Origin: Rhynchonema sp. JSB1_4
Taxonomy: Eukaryota; Nematoda; Chromadorea; Monhysterida; Xyalidae
Assembly (NCBI GenBank): GCA_030248065.1
Contig: JASAMV010002792.1
Location: forward strand, 1 to 64,000
Direction of reading: 5' to 3'
DNA: 64,000 nucleotides
Below the pieces are notes generated by a model, which saw nothing but the letters and a program-made list of their open reading frames with translations, made no database searches and was not told where the DNA came from. Every line of letters begins with the position of its first letter. Within the stretch, counting starts at the first letter, position 1. The position numbers and the translations under genes are program-made. Shown here in pieces: positions 1-12,507 of the stretch.

Positions 1-60
1 ACAGGCCCAACGTTCACAGATAAGGGCTTCACTTATAACCTGTGACCCGAGGCTTGTAAC

Positions 61-243
61 TTTAGGGCGGACTTAGGTTGAATCCGGAAACCGGAACGGA
101 AATATTTCCGGAAAACGCATTATTTTTGCATGTAAATTTCTGCGTTTTCCACAAATATTTCCGGAGTCCGGAAATGTTTTGTATTTTTGTATGCAAATTA
201 TTTCATTTTTCCGGATTCCGGATTTAACCTGAGTTCGCCCTTA
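61..243. mobile_element. Short foldback (MITE-like) element
   Basis: The two ends are near-perfect inverted copies. The left end reads TTTAGGGCGGACTTAGGTTG and the right end, read in reverse complement, is CTAAGGGCGAACTCAGGTTA. Both arms continue through CCGGA-rich sequence (repeated TTCCGGA motifs) into an AT-rich centre. No coding capacity is seen. Size and symmetry are typical of a non-autonomous DNA-transposon derivative. The target-site duplication is unclear, possibly TTA. The assignment rests on symmetry alone. Confidence 0.6.
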
Positions 244-3200
244 GGAGATGATGGGAAACTATCAAGGCCCACTGAACAAACGCAATAATTTGGAACGAGA
301 GCAGAAAATAAATCCAATAGATCATGCTCGCAAGCAACAACACAAAGCTGTTCATTTTTAACCGACGTGCGCGGGAATAAGATCTGTCTGCGATTTTCGT
401 GCTTTGTTGCACACGAACAACTGGTCAGCAAACAAACCACTCGCTTTTTGTATAGCAGTACCGAATCCAGGTCTTGGTCAAGGGGGAACAAGCTCGTAAA
501 GTTACATTATATGTACATAGCTTCATTGTATGCTTATTTTTGAGAAATTATTTTCAACAAGTGTGTGCCTGTCAGGGATCGGCGATAACAAAAAAGAGAT
601 GTACATACAGCAGTTGACGGTGCGGTAAGCTCGACAGTGCGTCTTCTCTCAAAGCTCGATTTTGACCAAACAGGTCCTACTGCCCGGTCGTCCTGCCCTG
701 GATCCGCTATGTAGTTGGCTAGAATATCCTACGGCGTCCAAAGTGTTGCGTCAAATTTGTATGGCGTTGTTTGCCTGGCGTCGCACCAAATTCAATCAGT
801 TTGCGACACGCGCCATCCCACTTTACCGTCGGGTTACTGTACTTGTTGGGGTACCATGTTGGAGTTCAGTAGGTGATTGAACAGTGGTCGTAAAGCTCGG
901 TTCCACACAAAGGGCAAGAGTGTAAGGTCACACCTGAGGCTAATCTTAGACCCAAGCGGCCATGGTGATGGATTCAGCTAACAAACACAAGAATCGAGAT
1001 CATGGCATGACATGGGTGTCACAGTTTACGCGCGACCACTGGCAGTGCATTTTATTGCAGGCATTTACGACGGGAGAAGTTTCGGACCTCAATAACAGTG
1101 TGGGCCACAAAGTACCCATAGAACTCCACACGAAAAAATACGTAGCGTCCAAACAAGGGACCTCACCTTGAGGCATATTCAGATCGGGATATGAGCCAGA
1201 AACGACTGACTTCAATCCAGACTGTAGAATGAGGCATAAAGAACCAGAATAACAGAGCACCGAAGGTTTCAGACCAAATGTGGTGTATTTGACGACACTC
1301 GTCGCTGCCCTATCTACTGCAAAAACCCAACCTGTCAGCGAAGTACGTCAACTATTTCACAATGAGCCTGCAGTACACCTTGGTCGGTGAAGCGCACATC
1401 CGCTTCGCTACTAATGAACGTTGACCCTTGCGCCCTGCGCTAAAAAGCAAATAAGAACAATAGACGAGAAATATAAATAAACGAGCACAAACAGGCGACC
1501 AATGCCCCAGGCAGAAAGTTGGACGGTTTTGAAAGTGAAAGAGTAATGGTAGACAAGGACTGTTTTTTTTTTAAAATAGACTTCAGAAGTCTCACGTAAA
1601 CCTCCACTCAGCGGGGACTAGCCCCCAACGTGACATTTATGCCACGTTAAAAGCGAACAAAACAGCGGGCATCCGGTTGCATTCTCCTGATCTTTTTTAA
1701 TCCGGAGAGTCCACATATCGTCGATGTCGATGGTAAAATGCATAAAGAAAGACATTGTGCAGACATACAGTGGTACCTATGACATAAATGCGTAGAGGTT
1801 AGGGTGGGGGCCTAATGGCAGCCAAATCCGCTCGTCCATTTTTTGAGACGCTGACGACGTATCACTTGGGAATGTGCGGTATTAAGCAGGGTACCGGTGG
1901 TGGTCGGCTGAGTTGTAAGCTCCAAGTGGTGATACCCACAAAATGGTATACTGACCAAATTGCAGGTTAGACTGTTTGTCGGTGTTATATGTCATCTCCG
2001 CAACCGTGTGTGTGATAGGAATAAACCTAAACGAATACTAATGTTTTCCAATGCGTATGTATAAGCTCCTCTCCCCACGTGCAATAAATGCGGTAGAGTG
2101 GACGTCTGAGGCGCTCGTGGGAACTCATGCTTTACGATTGACTTAAAGTTTCTTTCACCAGGGTTATTGTAGAATGATTGACACAAATGACTCACGCAAA
2201 TAGTTGATGCACAGTGTTCACTCGACGGAGGACGGCACAGCGTACAGGGAAGATTACTTTATACCCTAGGTGTATAGGACTGTAATTTTTGTCGTTCATT
2301 CCGGGTCCTTAACTTCCAAAGTAATGCATTTTGGTCAACACTGGTTGAGCGAACAATGTGCGCCAACCATTCTAGAATTAGCCGTCTTCTGGTGTGGCAT
2401 CAAAGTGCGTGCGTATGTGATTTGTGCACTGGTCACATTCGGTCTCACTCGGCCGGAACTGTCTGGCTAAATGGTACACTTGTTTATGAAACCGGGAAAG
2501 CACATCGCGTTTGCGTGCTCCTCGAATAGGAGTTAAGACAGGAGTTACCGCCGGAAGTTCATAAAAACACTCATTCATTTCGAGTCAGTATGGACAAACG
2601 TAATGTTCATGTGGGACTTGTGATTGCGGAGGACGCGTGTGCAAGAAAAGGACATTACTCCAGTCATCCGACATACGACCGCACGCCATGAGAAAACCGA
2701 GAAAACGGACTTTTTTTATCACTCAGTGGCGGATCGAGCTTTGGCCAATCTAAAAAGCCAGTTGTATACGTACAGCTTGTCTTTGTTTAGAAACCTGGAG
2801 ATTTTAAAGCGTCACTGGTGCTTCTAATTTGCAGACCCCAGACAACTATTAACAAACTTTTACGCTGGGCAAATTTAGTGTCATGACCATCGGTAAAAAT
2901 GGCGAAATATGCTTTCCAAAACGCTATCTATACACATGGACATGACTAAGCCAAGACCGGACCGAACACCAGTTTGATTTTGCTCATTTTGAGGTCATGT
3001 GCGTGGCCATTGGTGTATTCGTACTGATTATGTGTAACACCTGGGTTAACTCAAAGTAAAACGCAAAGTCAGTTTTGCTCTGCGCAGCTTGCTTGAAAAA
3101 CCGATTGGTACTGAATATCTTGCTGTATGGTACACTGAAGAAATACAGTAAATAAGACACACAAACGTGTTGAACAGAAATTCAGTGAACGCTCAATAGG

Positions 3201-3306
3201 AAAACTGATTTGTGAAAGGACATGCGCACGATGGGGCTCGATAACAAACGACTTTAGAAGCAAAGAAAACCATTTTTAGACAGTTGAGTTCACTAGTTTT
3301 TCTTGA
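244..3306. other. No recognisable gene
   Basis: Only short unsupported reading frames are present and none resembles a known family. One copy of the TTTACGCTGG dispersed repeat lies near 2857-2885. The right part includes the expected 3' flank of the minus-strand K2P channel gene. Confidence 0.5.
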
Positions 3307-6300
3307 TCATTCCACAATTTTGTAGACATATGATCGTAAATCTGGCTGTTCCTGCTTGGGCGGTCGTGGTGGCTCTTCACCCAAGTCATCGCCATAGCAG
3401 AATGTGTCCTTTTCCTCGACGTTCATCAAATGTTGACAGCCGATGTCGCGTTTTGGCAAATTCGTCTGGATCTCGACACAGTCCATGTTGGCCTGAATGT
3501 GCAACGCCATCGCTGTTGTGATGTTTCACAAGTGCCAGTTGCCATTCAAGACCCGGTCAGTTGCTGATAATGATAATGCTTTTGTTTACTTGCGGCCCTA
3601 CCCGGTTCCTGGATTGGTTTTGACTAGCGTAAAAACATATACGACATTTGTGATCACACATACGACTAACTTTTACGCTGGTCAAAATTGACACCCAAGT
3701 GACCGCGCGCACCTTCTTATGCCATTGTTCGTGCAACAACTTGCGTCTGCTGTTGTCCATCATTCCGTAGTAGAACGATTCGGATGATCCGAGTTTGCGA
3801 GCCATCAGTCCGATTTGTGCCTCTTCGGACACAACTGTTTGGTTCTCTTTCATTATCGAGATGTCGGGCTCAACCTGCCACACAGAAATCCATCAGTGCT
3901 GCTTTTTGTGCACCCGCACTGACGATGACCCGGTGCCCCATCCGTCTGTGAAGAAATGGGCAATCGGAATAAAACGCTGCCAAATTCATGTCTGATCTTA
4001 TTCGACAGAATATAATCCTGGTTAATTATGTATACACCGCCTATCATTAGTGTCATTATTCGGCGTAGCAGATACCAAAATTGGTTATCGGTTTGGTCTT
4101 GTGAGACAGTTTTCCTCAAATAGTGTCACCCGTAAAAAAATATTGAATTTATCCGAATACAACAAAAATCGGAATACGAGGAGAATCCGATGGCATTGTT
4201 TGCCACCGACACCAATGCCGTTACAGTGAGTGACCAGTGAATTACAGTAACCTGTCGTGTCCTGAACTCGGTGTGAATGGCGTATCCAATGTGCACATAA
4301 GCCAACTCAATCCTGCGTGACATTACGTGTTGACAAAGACCGATGAAAGTTGTGGAAAAGATGAGCAGCAGAATGTGAGGCAGCAATGTCCATTCAGGTG
4401 CATTCTTGGGTGCAGATGGTGAGATGTCGCCCAGACCTGCGTAAAACTGATTCTGGTTTCAAAGTCATCATTGTTTAATTCAATGAGTTTTACACTGGTC
4501 AAAATTGGCGCCTTTACGTTGACGAAATTGGTGCCTTTTATGGGCCAAACAAGATCGACACTTGACAAAAAGCTTTTTGAATGATGGTTGACAGACGTCG
4601 TTCGCACATATACCTAACGTGTAAACCATCACTGTTTGTCCTTCCGAACTGTCAACACTGAGATAACGACGTGCGTTAACCACTTTTCAGTAGGTCGAAA
4701 CAACTAGAAAGCCAAACGAACCGATAGTCAGAAAGCTGGTGACAAAGTAATAATTGGCATCGTAATATGACCAGGTCGGCTCGAACAATTGCACCAAAGC
4801 TGAGCTGAGTGCGAGACTGATCACGGACAGCATGACACCGAGCGATATTGGGAAGGTTGCCTGACATTGCAAGGGGGTTGCTGAGCGTAAAACGCAATTG
4901 GTGCATTCTGACGATGACCGGATGCACCCACAGTCTTCTGTTGAACTTTGCGCGTTTGCGCACAAATGCAGTGATGTTTTGACAGCTCGTGGAGTATTTT
5001 ACGAGTCATTTGTGCCATTTGGCGCAATCGCATTGACAATGACCTGGTGCACTGGCCGTCTTTGAAATCTATGGTCAAAACGGGCAACCGAAACTACACA
5101 ACCACACAACACAATTGCCAGGTCCAGACCCCACCCTTAGGGTCTGATGATGTTTCACGTCCGACCTGCAGTTTCCTGTACAATTCGCGGTACTCGCTGG
5201 TCCGGAAATCACGAATGTGGTCCTCATCGAAATTTTGCTCCTCTTCGGCACGTTTCCATGCCATCACACGTGCCCAGAGGACGTAGATGCCTGACGAGGG
5301 TGAAACGCTTTGTCGAGGCCTTGTCTTCAAAACGCTTTGTGCCCGAGTATTATACAACTCAACCTTAAGGCTGATTGGAAAATGGTTGATCACTTATGTA
5401 GATTTATCTTTTTTAAAATTTCAATGTTGTGTGCCTATACTTTTGTTGACACTGGTACATACAGGCTGCAACAGATGACCAAATGAAACATCAGCTTGCC
5501 TTCAAATACGACCAGTCCGAGGTCACCGGTCATGGCGAGAAAGAATGGGAATCCTATGAATGAATAGATCATTGTAACCACTCGACCACTGGTGCTTTTC
5601 GGATATAGTCGACCACCGAAACCTGTAAAATAACTAGATTGATGTACTGATGTTCACCATAGTCCGAGAGTATACCCTCTGCGTTGCCTGAATCATAAAG
5701 GGTCATATGGCTGTGTGTTGTTCGTTTACCTCTGACTTGTGCCCCACCGCAAAAGAGATTTCTTAATCTTAGCCCCAAAGAAGAAATTTGAAGATGGGTA
5801 CGCCAACTGTAGCAAGAGAACCAACTTTTACTACATACCTAGATCAACGGATAAATCTGGAACCAACCAATGCTGGTGTAAAGACTGCAACAGAAGAACA
5901 CAGCATTCATCCACGACCAGCCCTCAGGCTGCATGACAGGCGGTGAAACATCAAGTCCCATCGCTGATTCATAACCCTCGATCAGTGATCGTAGCATCCA
6001 GGTTTTGTTCTGAAACATTTACCTGGCCTATAGGCTTGGAAAAAGCAAGTTGTAGTTTCGTCAACACCTCATTTGCAGCAGTTACATATGTGTGGAGTTT
6101 GTTAAAAGTTCTGACCCTCCAGTCTAAAACGGAAAATTTTCGAGAATCGATCCTGATTTGGAAGGCGTCCAAAAACGTTTCCAGTTTTTTTCGGCACTTT
6201 TTGAGAATTTGATCCAGTGTTATATCTGGTCAGGTGCGTCAACCACTTTTCAATCAGCCAACATTTTCTCCATAGTTGCCATTGTTCACAGCCATCACTC

Positions 6301-6916
6301 CGTCCGTAAACTGTTCAATCCAATAATCGCGATTTCGCAGTTTGTCCGCTTTCACGTGATAGGCCTTCAGGCGCACGTTGGCGTCGTGTTCACCTTGCAA
6401 GATCAGGGTACATGATTTGACTGCATTCTCCATCGCGGCCACGCTTATGAATGGGTGTGTTTGTTCGTTGAAAAACGCTTGCGAACGAAAACCATGAAAA
6501 CCTGATCCGAAGTCCTAAGTGTACATAAAGCGTAGCCTATATGCCCTTGGTGAAGCGCTCCACATGGTGAAAAGCCTTGAATAATTCTTTGGTCCAAGAT
6601 TTGCCGTTAACCTGCCACTCGCAACTCTATACAGTGAATCAGTCACCGGAAAGGCAGGACGAATATAAAGGGCGTTGACAGACTGCACCGAACCTTCAAT
6701 AGCAATGTATATCCAAGCTCCGATGCACTGATACATCATGGTGGCGAATATCCAGCAAATTGTTTTCACGATGCCCATTTCCTGACATCGAACCCACGTG
6801 TACTCGGCCCAGCCCATCGTTTTTCGTTTTCGTTCCTCCTCCGTCTCGAACACCTCGCTGATGCTCATGGGCGAAACATCAGCTGGTTTGTCTGGCGACG
6901 TGCCAACTTCGGGCAT
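3307..6916 (-). CDS. Two-pore-domain (K2P/TWK) potassium channel, 9 exons, 474 aa
   Basis: Background K+ leak channel of the plasma membrane. Exons in minus order are 6694-6916, 6263-6501, 5868-5928, 5473-5622, 5166-5290, 4722-4860, 4297-4436, 3713-3874 and 3307-3492, totalling 1425 nt with all phases consistent. Transmembrane helix M1 ends ...GAWIYIAIEG, followed by an extracellular cap region of about 80 residues. Pore loop P1 is WMNAVFFCCSLYTSIGFG, then M2 (MIYSFIGFPFFLA..GDLG). M3 is TFPISLGVMLSVISLALSSA and P2 is YYFVTSFLTIGLGD. M4 is LPHILLLIFSTTFIGLCQHV, followed by a charged cytosolic tail of about 130 residues. P1 filter GFG and P2 filter GLG are both known K2P variants. The start is the first Met of exon 1. 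The 4297 and 5473 boundaries were chosen by phase and are less certain. The subfamily cannot be assigned. Confidence 0.93.
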
Positions 6917-8972
6917 TTTCGTTCGGATACAATTACAATTTGAACGGTTGAGTGATTATTCCTGGGAAATACAAAAGTACAGTCTACCCTGTATGAACGA
7001 TCGGGACTGCAATTCACTATTGAGATGACCAGTAGACCGATGAATCACCAAGGACGTCAGCGGCAGAATACGAACCAAATTATCGTTCACTGTAGTATAC
7101 AGATTCATTACAGAGAGGGTAAACTGTAGTAGAATGGACCTCGTGTGGGGCTGTTGACAGACACTGATGTCGAGGTTGACATTGACGCCCTCAACTGTCG
7201 CAGAACGATGCTTGTGTGCAGTTGGCTTTGGAAAAATTGCAGGAATGGACCGGCCTTCTTCACAGGCTGTCTCACGCCCGTGTACTCACTCACCTGGCGA
7301 AATCAAAAATTCAAAAGTTCTCTCTCAAATCGGCTACAATCGATGCTGTGATGCGTCACCCACCACCACCACTGGCAGTATGGTTCCGTTGAACAACAAA
7401 GGAAATGAGATTCAAAATTATCTAGAAATCTTGCTGGCACTGCCTACACATCACTCAACCAAAAAGCTGACAAACCCTTGGTCTTCAAATAGTGCACATT
7501 TTTCTCAAGTCAACCAAAACGCGACAAGAGCCAAGCAAGTGAGTGTTTGGTTGGTTGGGTGGATTGGCGCGCATTTGTGTGTGTGTGGCGACTTTAAACC
7601 AACAAATTTATCACGTGTTTTAGGTGCAGAATCGTCGCAAAAAAACACGCCGAATACTCACCAAACCGTGACAGGATGGTTTTGAAAGAAAGTTGAAAAG
7701 TGCCAGATGTGTTCCACGACGAAAAAACAAGATGGTTTTATGGAAAAGTGATGTTCCAGACCGTTTCAGCACACAGACAAGCTATTTTACTTGTGGTTGA
7801 TGCATGTCGTTCACAGAATATTCAGTTCGAGTGGTCATAAACTTTGAGCAGGGAAGTAAAGATTACGCATAAACGAAATTTTGTCAACTACAACACACTA
7901 AGCCATACACACCGTTTGGCTTTGATCGGGTCGCTTTTCAAGGTTGTGAGACAAACAGAGCACATTGGCGCACCACTCAGCCTTTTCCACAGCCATGAGG
8001 AAGTTCCTAAATCTTTCACGGCACCATTGTTCATAATAATTCTTTCCGGCGTGTTTTTGGCACATTTTTATTGGCGCGCTCATATTCCGGAAAATAACGG
8101 TGTCAAAAGCGCGTTATACTGCTTTCCACAGGTCGTTTCGAATATGACGATTTATTTCGTGGCGCTCCATAAAAATCGGGCTCATTCCGCCGATGTTGTT
8201 GGTTTATGGTGCGTAAAGTGTGGAGCAGTGCGTCCTGTGGGAGCAACAGTTGTGTGGCAAGTGTGTTCTAGTGGCACTCTTTGGTTCGACTAACTGGACG
8301 GGTGGCTGGCTATGGATCATTAGTTTGTGACCATTTTCGAACTTCGCGGGTGTCTGAAGACTGACTGACTATCAACAAGCGTTAAAGCTGAGAATTTTTA
8401 ACGATTTCCCCCAGGATTATAATAAAAGTTCGGGTTAAAAATTCGATTTCGACTCAAATTCTCAATCTTCAAAGCTCAACCGTCGGTTTGCAATGCTGAC
8501 ACGCAATTCATCTGTTGAGTTTGCTGCATTTCGGAACTTGAAACACAAAGCGTCTGATTAATTCAATCAAATTGATTCAATTTTTTATATGTACTGTAAC
8601 TTTCAATAAGTTAGTTAATCATGGGGACAGACAGAAACGTGTCCTTGTACAAAACCAAATATAGAATCTTCAAACGCAAAAGCACAATTCAAACCCGAAA
8701 AAAATGACCAGCAGCACATGCATACAATTTCTGATAAAAAGTCGAATTGAAATGAATATGTACCTACATATGTATACATTATTTTTGTTACTTCAACGTT
8801 GAAGAATACTTTTCAACATGAACAAAAAAGGGAAGACAACGGCACAAAAGTAAAGGTGATATGATATTATGCCATGATCGCAAGTGAAAAACAACGCTAT
8901 AAAGTTACACAGGGACACAGAAATCTCTCAGGCACTTTGGCATCCAGTGTTTCACACTGACGGCGTTGTCAA
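6917..8972. other. Spacer between K2P and T-box genes, no gene seen
   Basis: This contains the 5' flank of the K2P gene and the 3' flank of the T-box gene, both on the minus strand. The longest open frames (7167-7685 and 7844-8293, plus) have no recognisable domain, repeats or family signature and are treated as chance. Confidence 0.5.
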
Positions 8973-11900
8973 TCATGCCTGCAATCCCATAGAGTGCATG
9001 AGCATGGCATAGAAGGCCGTCTGAGCGTTTGGGAGTCCCATGAAGGGAGGCACATTCCGCTGTTGTTGTTGTTGTTGCTGTTGCGCAGCAGCAGCTTGCG
9101 CCAGCCAGGCCGCGCCTTGAGCAGGGTTCGGTCCGCCCATCAGGGCGGGCAGCAGGGGGTACATCGGGGGCAGAAATGGCGGCGCGGCGGTAGCGGCCAT
9201 TTTCACCGGACTGTTCTGGCTGAGTGTTGTTGTGGTTGATTGTTGTTGTTGATGATGTTGTTGTTGCTGTTGTTTGGGCGAAATCGATGTCGATAGATTG
9301 CTAGCGGACGAGCCAGATCGAGTCGACGTTGACGATGGAGAGGCCAGCATCAAGGCACTCGTGAACACGCTGGTTGCTTGTCGTTGCCCGAGGTTCGGCG
9401 GACTCGATTGGGTGCTGCTTGAAGGTGTTGCCAAATTGATGTTGTTGTTGTTGCTTGTGCCAGGGGACGGCAGACATGCGCGTTTCGACGCCAACATGCT
9501 GGGATTGCTGAATGCACCGCCGGTCGCCCAATGCACTGAAAAAATGGGAGCAAGAGTTACGGTTATGTGCAATAATGTTGACCGTGAAACATCACCCGGT
9601 GTGCCGGTGTTTTCAGTCTCCATGATTTTGGCCATAGGAACACGTACTGTTGTAGTTAACGGCAGATTGCAAACCGAACCATTGTTCGGTTTGGCATAAT
9701 AGGGGCTGTTCCAAGTCCTACCGTAACTCAACAGCTACAGTAACCCAAACTACCGTATACCTCTTGCCATTCTCATTTCGTCATCATGCTGTTGCTGTTC
9801 ATCGTACCCATCGCCCAACGACGGTCGTTTTCGTTCCATCTGCACGCCATTGTCGCGGAATCCTTTCGCAAACGGGTTGTGATCGATCTTGAGTTGAATG
9901 ACTTTGTCGTTCTGGTAGGCGGTCACGGCGATGAACTGGGTTTCCGGGAAGGCGCACGTCGCCACCAGTTGGGGCACCGATGGGAAATAGTCGTGCAGAC
10001 GCATCACATACACGCGTGGTTGGTATTTGTGCATCGAGTTGAGTAGAACCTACAACAAGTCGAAAGAAGGATGTCTATAAAAACGGTATCAAACTTGATG
10101 AGTGGACCGGGCCTCACGTGACTATTTGGGTTACTTTTTTCAAGCGTATGTTGAGATTTGCACGTATCTGTCATATATATATGTACATAGGTCTACCACG
10201 CCGCCAATTTCGGCCTATCCAAATGTGCACTGGTCCAATGTAAAATGTTTCCTACAATGTCTGGTCATGGTTATAAATAAGTGTCATCAGTGTATGTATA
10301 TGTAGGTACTGTATGCATGCCGGACAACGCTCCAAAAAATAACGTGACCAATGCAGATCTAATTTATGAAAAATGAGCCCTGTGCGCTACTTTATTGTGG
10401 ACAATGTTTAGACAGTAAACCAAACGTTTTCAACGAAGCCAAAATTCGTCCAAGCCGATCTATGCCGAGTCACTAACATGTCCTTGCGGATCGAGCACGT
10501 TGTTTGTGAGTTTGATGCGATGGAATGAAAGTGTCTGCCGCATCCATATTCGACCAGGAGCGGGCGAGTCCGGATGCGGGTACATGCGCGAGCGTTGACA
10601 ATGCGCCGACAGAATCGGTTCGGCACGACCTGCATCGTTGTTTTGTGTTTTTGGCTTGCAGCACCAAACGCGGTGACAGGATTGGCTCGCACACATTGTA
10701 GTTTTGATCAACTTTGCATTGAGCACAATATTTATATGTGCTGACGATCAGTTTGGCAGATTGGTGCCAGATCTTGACTCTACCATGTGGCCATATATGC
10801 ATATGGCACAACATAAAACTTGTGTTCAGTAGGCCTTTCAACGATCAGTGTCAACCACTTCAGAATTTGCGTCGTAAACAACGCTGATTTGTGGTCAAAT
10901 CAAACAAACTAAAGGCAAAGAAAATAAGCCAACCAGCCACAATCCAGCGTCCATTCTGGAACTTGTACCTACAGTCGTCAGCTGCAGCCAGCTCCAGTAG
11001 AATGGCGTAGGTAGCTGATGGCTCGAGACCACTGATCTTGTAGCGAAGTGTTGGGAACATGCGCCTGGAATGGATGTCGGTTACGGTAGGATATGATAGG
11101 GTTTGTATATTTGTATAGATAAAGTACGCGTTTGGCATCCGTCTGTTCAGGGTTGCAGTTTTTAAGGCCGAAGTTGATTATCTTACCAGTTCAGGAGACC
11201 TATCAATCATCAAACGTCAATCATGCTATCGTGAAATTATCACAGTTATGACCAGGTCAGGGCAATGTGCCTGCCCGTCTAGAAGGTGATTCGAAACAGA
11301 ACTGTCCGCAGTCTAATTGCCGTGAAGAACGTTTGGTTCAACAGTCGATTGAGCTCGAACCCAAATTATAGTTCACAGGGTTTCGGGATGGGAAAACGGG
11401 AGGGTGTTGATTCCTCACACTCAACCCCTTCAACAGCTGTTACACAAATGAGCAACAGCCACATTACCACTGCAATGCCTCTGGTCATTGTTGTTACCAA
11501 CAAAACAAGCCAACTATTATGTACGTACATACCTAAACGAGTCAGTCATGTAACGCATGCAGTCACATCCGGTTTCTGGGTTACGGTAATATTAATTATT
11601 GTATCACACATTCACGCGCGTGCTAATAAACACGACCGCGGGCTGTGTTTTTTGTGTTGTGGTTGACGTCTTCAGGTGCCAAACCTAACCACAAAGGCGT
11701 GGACCACCTGCCGGGTTGACGCGCGCATGGCGCCAGACCAGTGACACTTGGACTGACTTTGGCATGCACAGACAGGCCTGCTGCGCATTTTGTGGTGGTG
11801 TTTTGTAACTCTGTCTCATGTTGGTGGTGGGTGCACTTATCTGATAAAGTATACCTGGTACCATGTCCAGACTAAGTTCACCTAGTCAAAGCAAATTTTC

Positions 11901-12507
11901 CTTTATCGTGCAAAAATGGTTTATTACGCAGTTTTCAGTAATCTATTGCAACAACTTGCAAACTCACGCTGATAGCAAATCATGACAGTCTACAGCATTT
12001 TTGTAACGTCACTGTAACAACAGTAAACTAAGACGCAAGATCCCACTCCCATCCGAAATATCCGTGCCTGAAGACGACAAATATCAAACCATTAGGACAA
12101 CAAAACACACCGAAACTGACCGATCGACAAATGTACGCACATACCGAGCAAGATACCTATACATACATATACATATGTATAGGTTAACAGCAGTATCGTC
12201 GCATCTTAACGTCAAATTACATGTATTATTTTTGCGCTCATTTGGGGCTTCATGTATTATTACTTGCTTGACGACATGATTTGACGACAAAACTATTAGC
12301 CAGATATGCAACCAAACAATAAAATCAAGCATAATGTTCGACCGACCGTCCACTTTTGGTCACAATCATCTCGGTTGTATGGTTGTGGAATCGACGCCAC
12401 AAGTCGGCGTTCTCCAATTCGATTTTGATATCGGGATTGGGCGCTACTGATTGCAACTGGCCCGACAGACTTGGGGGGATACATTGACTCGCACAAAGGG
12501 ACTGCAT
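8973..12507 (-). CDS. T-box transcription factor, Tbx6-like, 5 exons, 431 aa
   Basis: Nuclear DNA-binding regulator. Exons in minus order are 12347-12507, 10934-11064, 10478-10629, 9761-10049 and 8973-9535 (1296 nt, phases consistent). The T-box spans roughly residues 26-225. It begins [20 protein letters not shown] and contains [93 protein letters not shown] and [16 protein letters not shown]. The WMRQ..SFHR.KLTN..LDP.GH stretch and [13 protein letters not shown] favour the Tbx6/VegT/Dorsocross side of the family over Tbx2/3. The C-terminal exon is low complexity with polyglutamine and alanine tracts. Upstream of the chosen Met the frame stays open for about 30 codons past a possible acceptor (gtttcag), so an extra 5' exon is possible. 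If this is the true start, the N-terminus is very short. Confidence 0.93.
9060..9270 (-). repeat. CAA/CAG tracts coding polyglutamine in T-box exon 5
   Basis: Runs of mixed CAA and CAG codons encode two glutamine-rich stretches, one with histidines and one following an alanine tract. They lie in the C-terminal activation/repression region. The mixed codons suggest a tolerated coding repeat rather than a pure expanding microsatellite. Confidence 0.8.
12199..12306. repeat. Dispersed repeat, copy also at 25495-25625
   Basis: This stretch shares TTTTTGCGCTCATTTGGGGC, a TGTATTATT-type segment and the tail GACGACAAAACTATTAGCC with 25495-25625. The flanking GACGACATGATTTGACGAC segments are partly self-complementary in the second copy. 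It is probably a small non-autonomous mobile element. Only two copies are seen in this window. Confidence 0.6.

Noticed and set aside
3307..6916. Initial idea that the left gene was an anoctamin or other multi-helix channel
   Set aside because: Joining exons revealed two P-loops with TSIGFG and TIGLGD and four helices, which define a K2P channel.
7844..8293. 149-codon plus-strand open frame
   Set aside because: Composition and sequence show no family signature. It lies in the spacer between two minus-strand genes without splice context.
9274..9699. 141-codon plus-strand frame
   Set aside because: Antisense shadow of the T-box C-terminal coding exon and its flank. The leucine runs come from CAA/CAG tracts on the other strand.
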